Shown here piece by piece: positions 34,400 through 46,868 of a DNA stretch of 64,000 nt (within the stretch, counting starts at the first letter, position 1; each line of letters starts with the position of its first letter). Position numbers and translations under genes: made by a program. Below the pieces are notes generated by a model. That model had not been told where the DNA came from. It did no database searches and was given only the letters and a program-made list of their open reading frames with translations. This stretch comes from Lasioglossum baleicum (Eukaryota > Arthropoda > Insecta > Hymenoptera > Halictidae), in NCBI RefSeq assembly GCF_051020765.1, contig NC_134941.1, positions 6,882,001-6,946,000 on the forward strand, given 5' to 3'.

Positions 34400-35035
34400 C
34401 AGTTACTCGAATTAATATTCGGACGCTCTAAAACAGACGATAACTTTATTTAATATTGTACTACACGATTTGAACTTTTTTGGGAAGCTAGAGCAATTAG
34501 TTCACTACAGGATGTGAGAAGAAATTTTTTCAAAAATTGCTATTAATCGGAATTGTAGAAAAAATACTAAAAGTTGCATTTTATAACATTTTTATGTGGG
34601 CCTATATTGAAAATTTAAAAAATACGTTTTGTAGATCTGTGTGAATTAAAACCTGTATTCTGAAAATTTCGTCAAAATCGGTCGACGTTGCAATGAGCTA
34701 CAAACGTTTAAAGATGGTAAAAATTGCAGATTTTCACGATTTTCGGCCAATATTCGTAATTTTCGAAACTTTCATAGTCCATTTAATTGACACAAACCTA
34801 CATACAAAACGTACTTTCTAAATTTTCAATATAGGCCCACATCAAAAAGTTTTAAAATGCAACATTTAGTATTGTTTCTACAATTCCGATTAATAGCAAT
34901 TTTTGAAAAAATTTCTTTTCACATCCTGTAGTAAACTAATTGCTCTAGCTCCCCAAACAAGTTCAAATCGTATAGTACAATATTGAAAAAGTTATCGTCG
35001 CTTTTAGAGCATCCAAATATTAATTCGAGTAACTA
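34400..35035. mobile_element. palindromic MITE, TA target site (family P, member 2)
   Basis: Terminal repeats CAGTTACTCGAATTAATATT and its complement (last base mutated), flanked by TA at 34398-34399 and 35036-35037. The interior matches member 1 (gtgggcctatattgaaaatt, and gtcgacgttgcaatgagcta) but the termini are different. No open frame of note. Confidence 0.8.
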
Positions 35036-37872
35036 TAGCTATTTTCATAAAGCTGTGCGACAGAGACATGCTGTCGAATAATAAAAATTACGCCTCGTAA
35101 ACGTAAAAATAGGACTTTCGAGGGAGGCGGCACGGCGGTCTGGATTAATCTTTCATGTAGCGCTTTTGACTACTGAAAAACTCCATCTTTGCATTATCGG
35201 AAAATGAGAAGGCGCATCCCGCACCCTTGCAATCCTGGAAACGAATTTACCCTCTTAATAACGTTCATAATCTGCAACATTAGTATTAATACATCAATGT
35301 ATTAACACTGAAGCTCTTAAATGTTTTAAATCTGTCTATTGTTTAAATTGCACCCACTCATTTTTGTCATTAACATTGATGCTCCTAAATTAAAAACTTT
35401 GTAAATATAGCTTAAAGTTGCAACTACTCATTCTTGCCACAAATTTATAAAATCCGCAGTCTAATAATTAGACTAATCTAACCGAATTAGACGGATCTTT
35501 ATACAAAATAAAAATTGTCTGCATGCATTGCGAGAAATAGAAACCAAATTGAATGTTATTTTTTCTCTCGACGATTTTAATAGAGGAGAAATCGTATTAT
35601 TAGCATTTTCAATTTTTTAAATTCTCCAACAATTTTGAATTTCATCTACTCAATCTTGCTATAAATACATAAAAATCCGCAGTCTACTAATAACGAACCA
35701 AACCACCAGAATTTGTCGCATTCCATTAAACGCACATGAGAGAATATTTTCGTAGGATTACACTATCGATTTATGCAAAAGAAATATTGAATCTTCGTGC
35801 ATCAGGATTTTCCGGTAAAGTCGTATGAACACGATTTTGCCGAAAACAAGTAAAAGAGTTTTTAAGCTCGCTGTTTCTCTATAATGCCAGCAGTATGGTT
35901 CATATCTCTTCGCTTTACCGTCCATTTTGTAGTCGAATATATATATTGTGACTTAAAATTGGCGATACGGGGATACTCTGGTCCCACCGAACGAACGAAA
36001 CACGTTGATTCAAAACGCATTCGTACTCGCAATGAAAATGTGTAGACACATGTATAAACATGTATATGAGTGTATTCCTTTCACAGGACCTCGGTCTCTG
36101 CAACAGCCATATTCCATTAGTTTTATGCTCGGCCCATTTGCGTTCTCGTGCGAGCTGCGCGAAAAAGAAATGGCCGGACTCAAGCTGTCTGCGTTGTTAC
36201 TTAATTACTTCCCGATACGTTGATTGCCATTACGCCTTCGAGTGTGCTCGTTCTATTATGTATCGTGGATGTCTGTGATTATTGTTCGAGTATGTTGACA
36301 ATAGTACTTGCTCGATGGCCGGGCTAATAGACGTTAGAAATGTTTTTTACATAAACATTGTTTGCGTAAGTTATATTAGTAAGAAATCTACTGTGTTATG
36401 TTTGTATATGATAAATTTGTTAAAAGGATGATTAGAATATTGTGAACAAAAATGTAGGTATATTGTCCTTTGTTACATTGTTGTTGAAAATATTGAAAAA
36501 GATCAAAGCAAGTTCAACTTTATTATTAATTTGAAATAGTCTTTTCTCCTATTCCAATGAACTGGTTAAACTTTATTATTTCGTGACCTATCATGGTAGT
36601 TACTGTATAGTAAAAAAAAAAACACAGAAAATTGACAAAAGTTTCAATATTCATTGTGGAGATAAGGAGATATCGTTCATTTATAAAAAAAAAGTGACAT
36701 AAGTAAAAAAAAGGAAGTTTTATAGGAGACCCATTGAAAACTTCCAATTTTTTTTTATTGTATATCGCAAACTTAGAAATGTAAGATAACCATAGTAACC
36801 ACAGTTTATAAATTTATTATTGTAACTTTTTATAGAAATATATTTTGAGTTGTGTCACTTCTCTTATAAATGAACGGTATGTGCAGACATAATTTTTGGA
36901 AGTATGAAAAATGATCCACATCTTTTACGAATTTAGTGTTTAGTGATAATGTAGTGTTCAGTGAGTGATAATATAATATTTAGTAAATAAACACCACTTT
37001 CAGAATATTTAATTCAAATTATTTGAACTCGCATTACATTATTAATTTAGTTTCACAGAATAATGAATTCTATGTATATTGAAGTTATACTATTCATATA
37101 TGGATCATACATAATGTATGTAAGATTGCGAATTTTTATGGTTGACACAGGGTTCCGAAATTAAATCGACTGAAAATTTTGATAGAAATTAAGAAATTTA
37201 GTAAGTATAATTTAATCGAAATTGATAAGAATTTAATCAAAATTATCGAGCCAGCTAATGACAGTCTATCTAATCTCAATTCTCCTAAATCAACCAGCAA
37301 ATGTACAAGAATAATAATAAAGAAGAGACACTAGAAGAGATCGACGCACTCAAGGATCAGTGAAAGGATGAAGAAGAAGAACGCACATTGGAATCTAAAT
37401 AATGGACTTGTAGGCCAGGTTGGCGACGCGTGTTCTTAGGAAATTAACACACATTTGCGCTGTTATTGCTTGAGAATACACGTAGTTTTTCTGGTCTTTC
37501 ACTTCGAAGACGACGTCATCCTCGGTTCTTCCTTCATGTCAATCAACGTGACTGTTCGCAGCGAGGGATTGTCTTCAAATTTTATGGTGATTTATATATT
37601 GTATAAGTAAGTCTCCTGTGTGAATTGTATCACAGATGATTACATAAATTATTGCCCGATTTTCAAATAACATTCAATGGTTAAATTTCAAAGAATACAG
37701 CTTTATTAATCAATTATATAGTCGCCATTCTTTTTTCTACAATTAGGAAAGAACTTCTGCCGTGCAGTATAGTTTGCGACATCTATGAAAATCGGACACG
37801 AACTTATGCAATCATTTAATATTTTACATATTAAAATGGTTGCAATTGTGAACGATACACAGTATAATTATC
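35036..37872. other. AT-rich interval with dispersed short repeats
   Basis: Two plus-strand copies of the dispersed motif ending ccgcagtcta lie at about 35,414-35,464 and 35,636-35,690. A 31-bp segment at 35214-35244 is repeated exactly at 58861-58891. An imperfect inverted repeat spans about 36,670-36,890 (cgttcatttataa and its complement). No gene recognised. Confidence 0.45.
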
Positions 37873-38387
37873 GGGTCCCATGGAAATCACCGACACAGAT
37901 TTCTCCGACTCCAGATTTGTCCGACAACCCCTTTAACCGACAACGTCTTTGTCCGACACTGAATTTGTCCGACAACAAATTGAGACGACCACAGTAATAA
38001 CCAACAGTAACATTGTTTGACAACAACGTTAGCGAGCTGCGTATTTCTCCTACAAATATTACCTCAGTTAGCGTATATTGCTACAGATGATGCTGGCATT
38101 TTCTTCTTTAACTATTCAGTGCAGTAACACTTTTACTTTTATGTAAAAATATAATTATTTCACAATAAGAATTGTAGTTCTAACGAATACGTACGATGCG
38201 TCTCGGATCTTAGCAATACGCTAACTGAGGTGATATTTGTAGGAGAAATACGCAGCTGGCTAACGTTGTTGTCAAACAATGTTACTGTTGGTTATTACTG
38301 TGATCGTCTCAATTTGTTGTCGGACAAATTCAGTGTCAGACAAAGACGTTGTCGGAGAAATCTGTGTCGGTGATTTCCATGGGATCC
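37873..38387. mobile_element. foldback-like MITE with perfect 9-bp target duplication
   Basis: A 515-bp element that is almost entirely an inverted repeat: starts GGGTCCCATGGAAATCACCG and ends with the near-complement (cggtgatttccatgggatcc). It is flanked by ATAATTATC at 37864-37872 and 38388-38396. A 9-bp duplication and long terminal repeats fit a Mutator-like (MULE) non-autonomous element better than Tc1/mariner (TA), hAT (8 bp) or piggyBac (TTAA). Tandem-like cgacaac/tgtccgac motifs occur in each arm. No coding capacity. Confidence 0.8.
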
Positions 38388-38396
38388 ATAATTATC

Positions 38397-39417
38397 CATT
38401 GTACTTCCACATTTTTGTGAAAGTTTAATACTTTAATATTCTCTAACACGTCTTGCCCCACTGAAAAAATTAAGAAAATCTGTGGCAACTTGCATAAATT
38501 GTTACTTATTTATACATTTTTATCGTGCAAGGTACTGATAAAATTATTTGTAAGATTTGTATTTGTATAATGTAAATGTAACAGTTCCAGAAGTGTAAGT
38601 TTTATATTACATGCGAGAAGAATATTGTATACTAATGTTATGAATTTTTGTGAAATTTGTTCGAATAGCGAATTTCAAATGTGTAATTTAATACATACGA
38701 AATTCGTACCAGTATCTATTTGTTCCGAATGGAATAAATAATATTTTTGTAGAAACGTTATTTCATCTTCAAAGTAAGTTTTACTTTATTTGTCAACTGG
38801 CTCTCTCATTTAAAGTTCACACGATAAACTCGCTTTCTCTGGGGACCGCGATTTTTTAATAGGTAATACAAACTTCCTTGGCCTTAATCACACAGCCAAT
38901 AAATATGCAAAACGACTCTTCCAATTTTCGTCTCGATGCATTCTCATTAAAAATTTATCGAACCTTGTTTCGCGGTCCTCTTTTATTTGTTCGTTCCGAT
39001 AGCGGCGCGGCGCGCCGTAACGCAACTACTGATAAAAAGGATTTCCATTCAGGGAAGAGAAACTAACTGAAAATAAAAGTCAAATCTCTAGCCAGTGCAC
39101 AGGGTGTATAAAAAGTAATGCTCATCCGTCTTAGGGGTGAATCTACACGTCTGGATCGGTGGACAATTGTAAAAGAAACTTGCCGCAAGATTATTTACAC
39201 CAAAGAAAATCGTTGTTAAAGATTGCTTTACATCAACACCCTTCTAGTCGTCGAGAAGAGAAAAAGTTTGATAGGAACCATATGTCGCAAACAAATTGAG
39301 ATATAAACTGTTTAGGTTTTTGAAAAATTTGATTGTCTTATACGTATAGAGTGTATAGACAAAAGCCTAATACTCGTGTGCGTAATAATCATGTGCGTGC
39401 CTCGAGCCAAACGAAAT
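38397..39417. other. AT-rich interval, no gene seen
   Basis: Only short frames. A small GC-rich patch (gcggcgcggcgcgcc) at 39002-39016. Confidence 0.5.
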
Positions 39418-39547
39418 TTAACACTAAACCTACCGACCATCAAAAGTGACTGATATGTATAGTATTATAAAAATGACAAGATTAAATTTATTTATATTTT
39501 GTGCGATTTTTACTGTAATATATACTGCAGCCAAAAAATATATTTAA

Positions 39548-41575
39548 CACTAGAACTACCAACAGTTGAGACGAAGCTATTTCTACAAAAACCAGTCAAA
39601 ATGACTGGTCTTTAAAAAACATGTGATAATAGAATATTTTTATATTTATTGATTTATATTACTATCTTATACAAAAGGAATATGGGGCCGAATATGTCTT
39701 TGAAAATATGATGTAGTGATAATCTTCCAGCTTTAGACCCTCCTTTTATTTTTCCCAACTGGATCTTGTACACTTTTATTTTTGTTTTCAGAACTTGAAG
39801 GTACACAAACACGTCTTCTTTTACGTAAATTCAAAATATTTTTTTAATTCACTTTCCGTGGACTCCTGAACATTTTCTTTGTCTCTATAATCTCATTATT
39901 ACTATTTATCCCATTATTACTATTTAGCCTCCTCTAAACGTAACATTTATCCTATTTATTACTATTATCACACACTGTAAAGTTCAATTTTTCATTTTCT
40001 TCTGATTTACTTTTTTCATGATCATACAATTCCCCATGCTCGATATCAGAGCATTGGTATATATTTCACATTTCTCAACAATTCAGAGATTTTCAATCGT
40101 TTTGCCATTTTTAGGGCTAGTAAAATATGGTTATATTTAAAGTGAATTGGGTCCTATTCCAACGGCTATGGTATACAAAATAACCGCGTGCAACAACATC
40201 GATAACTATGTTACGTTACATCGCAGCTATGTTTATGTTTATGTTGTGGCGCCAAAATAGGAAGTTGCGCAACATCAATGAATCTATCTACAATAAATAT
40301 CTAATAAACGATTTCGCGTTCGGTAAACAAATTATTCAATACTGTTCCACTTAGTCAAAATGGTATTGGCATAAGTAGCCATGATACAAAATTATTTTGA
40401 TTCTGAATGAATTAAACAAAAATAACATTCATTATACATCTGTGGTGGCAAGGAAAAGCGCCGCATGTCACAATTTCAAAAAATTCGAGTTTATGCATTA
40501 ATTGAGCTTACCACTATAAGATTTACGTATTTACCAGAAAAACTTCATGAAAACAAATACGAAAGGCTCAAAAAAATAATGCAATTCAACCGATGTCCTA
40601 TATTAAAGCATTAGTGATCAAAACTTTAAACGGCAATATCTCGAAAGTGAAAATATGTGACATACGGCGTTCTTTCTGACAACTACAGATACAGTGGTCG
40701 AAATTTCGATAAAGTCATCTTCTTTTTCATAGATATTTTAAAAATATCACCATTTTTGTTGATTTATCGTATCTGGTCTTGTGCCTTGTAGACACTCGGA
40801 TAGAGGGACTGCGTACTCTAGACCGCTATGTTTACTATTTACGTTTGTTTTGATTTTTTTCTGTGTGGCGCAGAACACAAGTGCGAAGTTTCTATAAAGT
40901 CACTTAGTGTTTCTCTGTGTTCTGAGCAGAGAACTACGGAAAACTGCGAATATTCTAAAAGTATTAGTTTCAGAACTCACAGAAATCCTGTTTGTTATAA
41001 TTTGATTCACGTGTATGAGAATGCCGAGAGGAAAAGTACTAACAAGTGAAGAAAAAGCATCAATCGATGCTTATAAAGATATGGGCTGCTCTAATCGCGC
41101 AATTTGCTAAGAAAACTAATCGGTCATATACTGTGATTAATAATTATATCAATTTACGTGAAAATTACGGAAAAAATCATCTTAAAGGTAGTAATAAAAA
41201 ATAGTCGAAGAGACAACATTCAATATTAATGAGGTCTGCAGCTAAGGAAAGGAAAAATGCAGCACAATTTCGAGCTGAATTGGAGCTCCCAGTAACAACA
41301 AGACGTGTGCAACAACTTTTAAATTCTTCTGGACAAAAATACAACGTAAACCAGGCCTTAAAGAAGTACATAAACCGGCCCGTATTGATTTCGCACGGGC
41401 ACACAAAACACAGTGACTTTATAGAAATTTCGGCCACTCTATTACACCTTTAGTTACGGCTGCAAAAGTCGTCACGTCATTGCGGAAAAAATGTGACGTG
41501 AAGTAAGAAAATTTTAAAATGAAATTGTAAAACCCTGACTTGAAAAATCTTGACTGGTGTGGTAGTTCTCTAGTG
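39548..41575. mobile_element. inner piggyBac-like element with TTAA target duplication
   Basis: Flanked by intact TTAA (39544-39547 and 41576-41579). The termini CACTAGAACTACCA and TGGTAGTTCTCTAGTG are inverted. Subterminal agtcaaaatgactgg is also typical of such ends. A minus-strand stretch near 39,740-39,850 reads RKRRRVCVPSSSENKNK, possibly a remnant of a transposase N-terminus. It is itself interrupted by the Tc3-like element at 40692-41439. Confidence 0.7.
40692..41439 (+). mobile_element. Tc3-like deletion derivative, copy A
   Basis: Terminal inverted repeats CAGTGGTCGAAATTT(C)... at both ends, flanked by TA (40690-40691, 41440-41441). It retains the 5' part of a Tc3-like transposase from about 41,020 (MPRGKVLTSEEKASIDAYK) through a second helix-turn-helix (about 41,230-41,380), then jumps straight to the right terminus. 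The catalytic DDE/DDD domain is therefore missing. Relative to copy B it has a one-base insertion near 41,102 and a TAG replacing TGG at about 41,203. Not capable of coding an active enzyme. Confidence 0.85.
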
Positions 41576-41579
41576 TTAA

Positions 41580-44001
41580 TAAATTCCTATGAAAATACCT
41601 TTACAATTTCGATAATTGTCAAATAAAACTAAAATGGGCCATTTGACCGCTCGTGGTAGGTTTAGTGTTGAAGGGACATTAGACGATATACCTGGAAAGG
41701 ACGTTACAGCAGGCAAAAACGCACGCGAATCGGCTAAGGGCTTCGACGAATTCAACCCTGACAGATGGACAACACATGCGACAGATCCATTGAAGCGACG
41801 TACGGACCTACACTTATAAATCACGCCATTGTCGACCGAAGACAATAGCAAAAGGAATTTGCTTGACAGTTTCCCACTCCTCAACCTGAAGTCCTTCCGG
41901 CACACCCGCGTCCAATTAAGAAACTCTACATTTCCCCATCTAAATCCATCCTTAACCAATCACGAAAAAACCTAGGTGACAATCGCAGAACTATTTTGAT
42001 CCTCTGGTCGGAGCAACTTCTTCTCGTTCGCTGTCACAATTTCGGAAAGTGTGTTGTGTAGTGTTCAGTGATTGTGAAGAAGAGTGTTGTCTTGTGCTTC
42101 ATCTTCATCGTAACTAGTGTTCAGTTATTTTAGTATTATGCAGATAGTTTTGTGAACAATTAGAAAATGAATTATATAAAATATTCAAGGTTCGCATTTT
42201 AAGGAAAAAGTTATTTCAAATGACTTCAAGGATGTTTTGGAGGTATATAGAAACGCAACAAAATTTTTGAAAATATGACAAGATATAATTCTTAGTAAAT
42301 TAATGCAATTACCAAAGTTTGGGTTCGATTCACTGCACCGTTTAAGAATTATAGCAACTTAAAGTTTGCACATTTTAACACGTCTTATGGAGAATTCAGA
42401 AAATTCCACTTCAAACCCTATTTAAACCTTGAAAAAACGCAACTAGAAACTCCAAAAGAAAAAATACATTCAAAAACAAAATTGTACTCGTGAATGGCTT
42501 TGCTTGCCAATATATTGATGGATTTCGAATTTCTTGTACTTTTGTCTCCCATTGTACCTCCAGAACATTCTTAAGAATGACCCTTAGGACACTTTATATA
42601 TTTCCATATTAAAAGTAAAAAACAAATGACAGTATTTGACTTTCGATGAAATTTTCAGCATATATATAACTAACATACATCTAACAAAACGCATATTTTA
42701 AATTTTCATTACGGGCTCTAATAAAAAAGTGATAAATGGTGCCTCTTTTACTTTCTCATGTAATTCTTAGCAATTGCAATTTTTTCAAAATCTCCTTTGC
42801 GTGTCATTCGGTAAATCAATTCTTCTAATTGCTCAAAAAGTCTGGTTTTGTTCGATAATAAAAAAGTTATACTGTTTTAAAGTGCGTTGAAATACTTTCG
42901 TGGTTCACTGTGTATACTTCATATTTTCACGTTAAAAATAATAGTCACAAAGTCATTGTTCTATAAACGACAGAATCACGTCATTTTTTACATGAAAAAT
43001 GTGCGAGGGTTAATACAGATTTTTCGTTAAAATTGTTTGCTGCAAAAATGAAGCTGGTAGCTTCAGGTCGACCACCTTGTATAATGGTTCTATTGTTTTC
43101 GGTAAGGCGAGAGTATCTAAGTTCGTGTTGCGCAGCTAAATTTTCGCCGAGTCTCGAATCAGAGGACGCCGAACATTCCGTCTCCGCGGAAAGAAAACGG
43201 AAGCACAGTGTGAAAACGGAAACGAGCAGTGCCGCGGAGTTTTCTTACGAAAGAATTGCAAGGGGACGACTGGAAGAGCGAGGAACGGGAAAATACGGGG
43301 TAAGTTTCCGTGACGTGTAAATCACGCTTTACCGAGAGCTTTTGAGTCTCGGCGGCAAGGTTCGTTGAAAAGTTAACAGGCCGAGGAATGAGAAGACCGT
43401 GTTCTCTCCACTGTGTCCAACGAGCGGACATCCCGCGTACCGCTTTTACTTAATGCCTCCAGTACTTCTTCAGGGGTGTTAAGCTGCGAGCTTGCTCTAT
43501 GCAGAGTGATTCTGAAATAAACTTTATGAGTAGTCTAGAAACTTATCGGCCAGAAACTCGTGTCCTCACTGTTGCAATCGTTGTTCGTTTTCCCATCCAA
43601 TAACATACTTTCAAATTTTCGATAATTATGCATCGAATCGCCGATTCTAAATTGAATTACTTGAATTGAAAATTAAATTAAAATTAAATTAAACCTGAAA
43701 TAAATTAGTCCAATCATCTAGAGACTCGTTATTGCACATATCTTTGATTTAGTTTTTGAAATATTTTAAAAAATATGTTCTTATCTAATAGGTACACTTA
43801 GTAAGATTAAACATTATCATTTTAATAGTTTTCATTAATTATTTAGCAGGTTATTAGTAGACTGCTTTAGTAGACAATTTTAATAGATTGGAAATATAAC
43901 ATATGGGCATTCATACATTGTTGTAATTTTTTACTTTTGTATTAGTTTTAAATTACATTCGCCCACTTTTGTCATAAATGCATAAAATCCGCAATCTAGT
44001 T
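41580..44001. other. AT-rich interval with a degraded half-MITE and a GC-rich island
   Basis: About 42,590-42,914 matches one arm of the palindromic MITE family (ttaccactaattgctc-like block and a terminal ttcactgtgTA). The island at about 43,050-43,480 includes an open plus-strand stretch (43033-43320) with a strong splice-donor-like GTAAGT at 43300. A dispersed-motif copy at 43,949-44,000 abuts the next element. Confidence 0.4.
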
Positions 44002-44893
44002 AGGGTAAGATTGCTCGAGTCGTACCCCTAAAGAAAGGAACCGTATAAAACTTAGGGTTTATGAGATAAATAGAAATTAAATGTGTCATTCAAAACTTAC
44101 GTTAATATTGTTGTTGTTTATTATAGCGAAATTAGAAAATCTATAATGCTTTCACGTAAAAAATAAACTAAACCTTTAAAAACTTACATCGGTACGACTA
44201 AAGTAACCGGTTTCCCAAGTCGTACCACCTATAGCCTAAGTCGTACCTAAGAATTCAATTAAGCAACAATAATAATTAAAACGTATTTTTTTATTAATCT
44301 GTTTACATGACACATAAGTATTTAGTTAGCACAAACATCACATACAAATTTTTTTCTTCTTTCGTCAACTCCCAGCGCATACATTGTTCAAACATTGAAT
44401 CATGTTTTCCTCCCGATCTTCTCCACAAATAAAACAAACCCAATCGCTTTTCTTCTTTTTAATTTTTAATGCCAATTCCTTTTTATCAATTGCTGTGTGT
44501 TTCTTTTATTTGCCGCATTATTTATGTTTTCTTTATTCGACTCGGGTACGACTTAAGACACGGCATAAGTTAAATTTAAAAAGTGAACATATTTCGACCA
44601 AACGATTATGTAAATTCAACTGAATTTATATCTAATAAGGAACATAATTTTATCAATAATTTACTTGCAGGATTAACTACCAAACATATGCAGAAAATTA
44701 TAAGAAAATTGAAATAAACTTACTTGATGACAGGATTTATAATGAGGCTGATTTATGGCAGATAATACGTAAAGCAACTTGCTAGACACGGATGTATATT
44801 TGTTTGTCGTTGTATGTGCTGTTGTCGCCGAAGTTCGTTCAAAATTCAAGTGGTACGACTTAAGCACTGATACGACTTGAGCAACCTTACCCT
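44002..44893. mobile_element. pogo-like non-autonomous element with transposase tail remnant
   Basis: Inverted termini AGGGTAAGATTGCTCGAGTC (left) and its near-complement at the right end (gacttgagcaaccttaccct), with further gtcgtac repeats inside both ends. On the minus strand, around 44,350-44,560, a frame reads SDWVCFICGEDREENMIQC. This is a WxCxxC...IQC pattern like the zinc-finger tail of some insect pogo/jerky-type DDE transposases. It is cut by stops and lacks the catalytic domain. The target duplication is ambiguous (TA or GTT). Confidence 0.6.
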
Positions 44894-45856
44894 GTTAATA
44901 GCCTAATGTTCTGGTTCACAATTTATCATATAATTTCATATGCTTTATTCGTGCAATAAGCATTCAACTTTTTGTTAGTTTATAGGTATGATCATATTCC
45001 TTATAATAACAATTTGATTTGTTTTATGAAGAGAAATGTACCAGAAAATATGAATAATAATGATGTACGATCTGGATATGGTTCGGAATATGATAAAAGA
45101 TAAAATAGTATATCATGATAATAGGAAGGATTGTTAACAACTTGAAATTTCAATAATAATTTATAATTTCAATTTTCTCTTCCAATTCGTTTGTCCATTG
45201 TTAAACGAAAAGTATCTTTTCGTGTATTTTATAGGACGTCGCAAACATTATTTATAGACTTCGAAAAGTGTATATGCTCTCAAAGCGGCTATAGGAATTT
45301 CCAGATAATATAAACAGACTTTAAAACGGAGGGAAGTGTCGTAAAACGGAAATGGACTATGAATATGTTGCCCATACAACGATCCACTGTATCAAACTGC
45401 ATTTTTTATTTGATATATGCACCGACCTGTATTCTTTTCACATGCTTAACATTGGAAAATCCAAAGACTCAATCACAGACTGCATAGCTTCACGTGAACA
45501 CACATTATTGTAGAATATCATTTCATTCTGCAAGTAAATAAAAATAATATTCAAAGTAGAAACAAGAAACTAGCACCTTATATAAATTATTTTTGTTTGT
45601 GATAAAGATTCTAATAAATGTTATTCATTTCCTTTGAACCGAAATAAAATTCTGTATTGTTGCAGTCGATGTAATAGCCTTTGGAGAAAACATATAATAA
45701 ATATAAACTTCCTTTTTTTCTGTACTTTTAATCACTAGACTGCGGATTTTATGCAATTATGAGAAAAATGTGTGGGTGTAATTTAACACGTTAAAAATAT
45801 TTTAGAAATTCCAAAATGTCAATGATACAAAAATGAATAATTATTAGGTGAAGATA
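44894..45856. other. AT-rich interval, no gene seen
   Basis: Contains a minus-strand copy of the dispersed motif at about 45,735-45,788 (tagactgcggattttatgca). Confidence 0.5.
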
Positions 45857-46049
45857 CTGGGTTGGCAAGAAAGTAATTTCGGTATTTTAAGATAAAATAA
45901 AACAGAATTTCTCTAATCAGTAAAATATTTTCTTATTTATTCTTTCTGTGACAAAAGATCATCGCTTAATCAAGCTCATTGCTTCAATAATAAAATTGGT
46001 ATTTTATTTCACACCTCAAAATACCGAAATTACTTTCTTGCCTACCCAA
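45857..46049. mobile_element. mariner-type MITE, 193 bp
   Basis: Termini cTGGGTTGGCAAGAAAGTAA and the near-complement (ttactttcttgcctacccaa), flanked by TA (45855-45856, 46050-46051). Inner arms share attttcggtatttt-like sequence. The GGTTGGCAAGAAAGT motif is characteristic of insect mariner ends. No coding sequence. Confidence 0.8.
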
Positions 46050-46143
46050 TATAAATTTGTACTTGGCTTCTATAACCTGCAATTGTTGCTTAAAATTTTT
46101 AGTTTACATAAAGGTCCACAGTCTGATTATCACTATGACCACA

Positions 46144-46868
46144 AAATAAATAGTAATGCGAGGGGTTAATAAATAAATAAGTAGTAGTGCGAGGGGTTAA
46201 TAAATAAATAAACAGTAGTGCGAAGAGTTAGTAAATACTATTGCGGGGGGTTAATAAATAAATAGTAGTGCGAGGGGTTAATAAATAAATAAACAGTAGT
46301 GCGAAGGGTTAATAAATAGTATTGCGAGGGGTTAATAAATAAATAATAGTGCGAAGGGTTAATAAATAGTTTTGCGAGGGGTTAATAAATAAATAGTAAT
46401 GCGGGGGGTTAATAAATAAATAAGTAGTAGTGCGAGGGGTTAATAAATAAATAAACAGTAGTGCGAAGAGTTAGTAAATACTATTGCGAGGGGTTAATAA
46501 ATAAATAGTAGTGCGAGGGGTTAATAAATAAATAAACAGTAGTGCAAAGGGTTAATAAATAGTATTGCGAGGGGTTAATAAATAAATAATAGTGCGAAGG
46601 GTTAATAAATAGTTTTGCGAGAGGTTAATAAATAAATAGTAGTGCGAGGGGTTAATAAATAAATAAATAGTAGTGCGAGGGGTTAATAAATAAATAAATA
46701 GTAGTGCGAGGGGTTAATAAATAAATAAACAGTAGTGCGAGGGGTTAATAAATAAATAAACAGTAGTGCGAAGAGTTAGTAAATAAATAATAGTGCGAAG
46801 GGTTAATAAATAGTTTTTCGAGGGGTTAATAAATAAATAGTAGTGCGAGGGGTTAATAAATAAATATT
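46144..46868. repeat. minisatellite, 27-33-bp unit (gtgcgaggggttaataaata)
   Basis: More than 20 units of gtgcgaggggttaataaata followed by a variable aatagta/aacagta spacer. Variants include cgaagggtt, cgaagagtt and cggggggtt. Two larger blocks repeat nearly in order (about 46,180-46,380 and 46,420-46,620), so longer segments were also duplicated. Confidence 0.92.

Larger units (their letters stand above)
39422..41667. mobile_element. outer piggyBac-like MITE, split by nested insertions
   Basis: Left end TTAA (39418-39421) then CACTAAACCTACCGACC. Right end GGTAGGTTTAGTG finishing at 41667, then TTGA, a one-base decay of TTAA. Only about 126 + 92 bp of it flank the inner element at 39548-41575, so it was a small non-autonomous element before being interrupted. 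A lone end of the same family lies at 47520. Confidence 0.65.
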
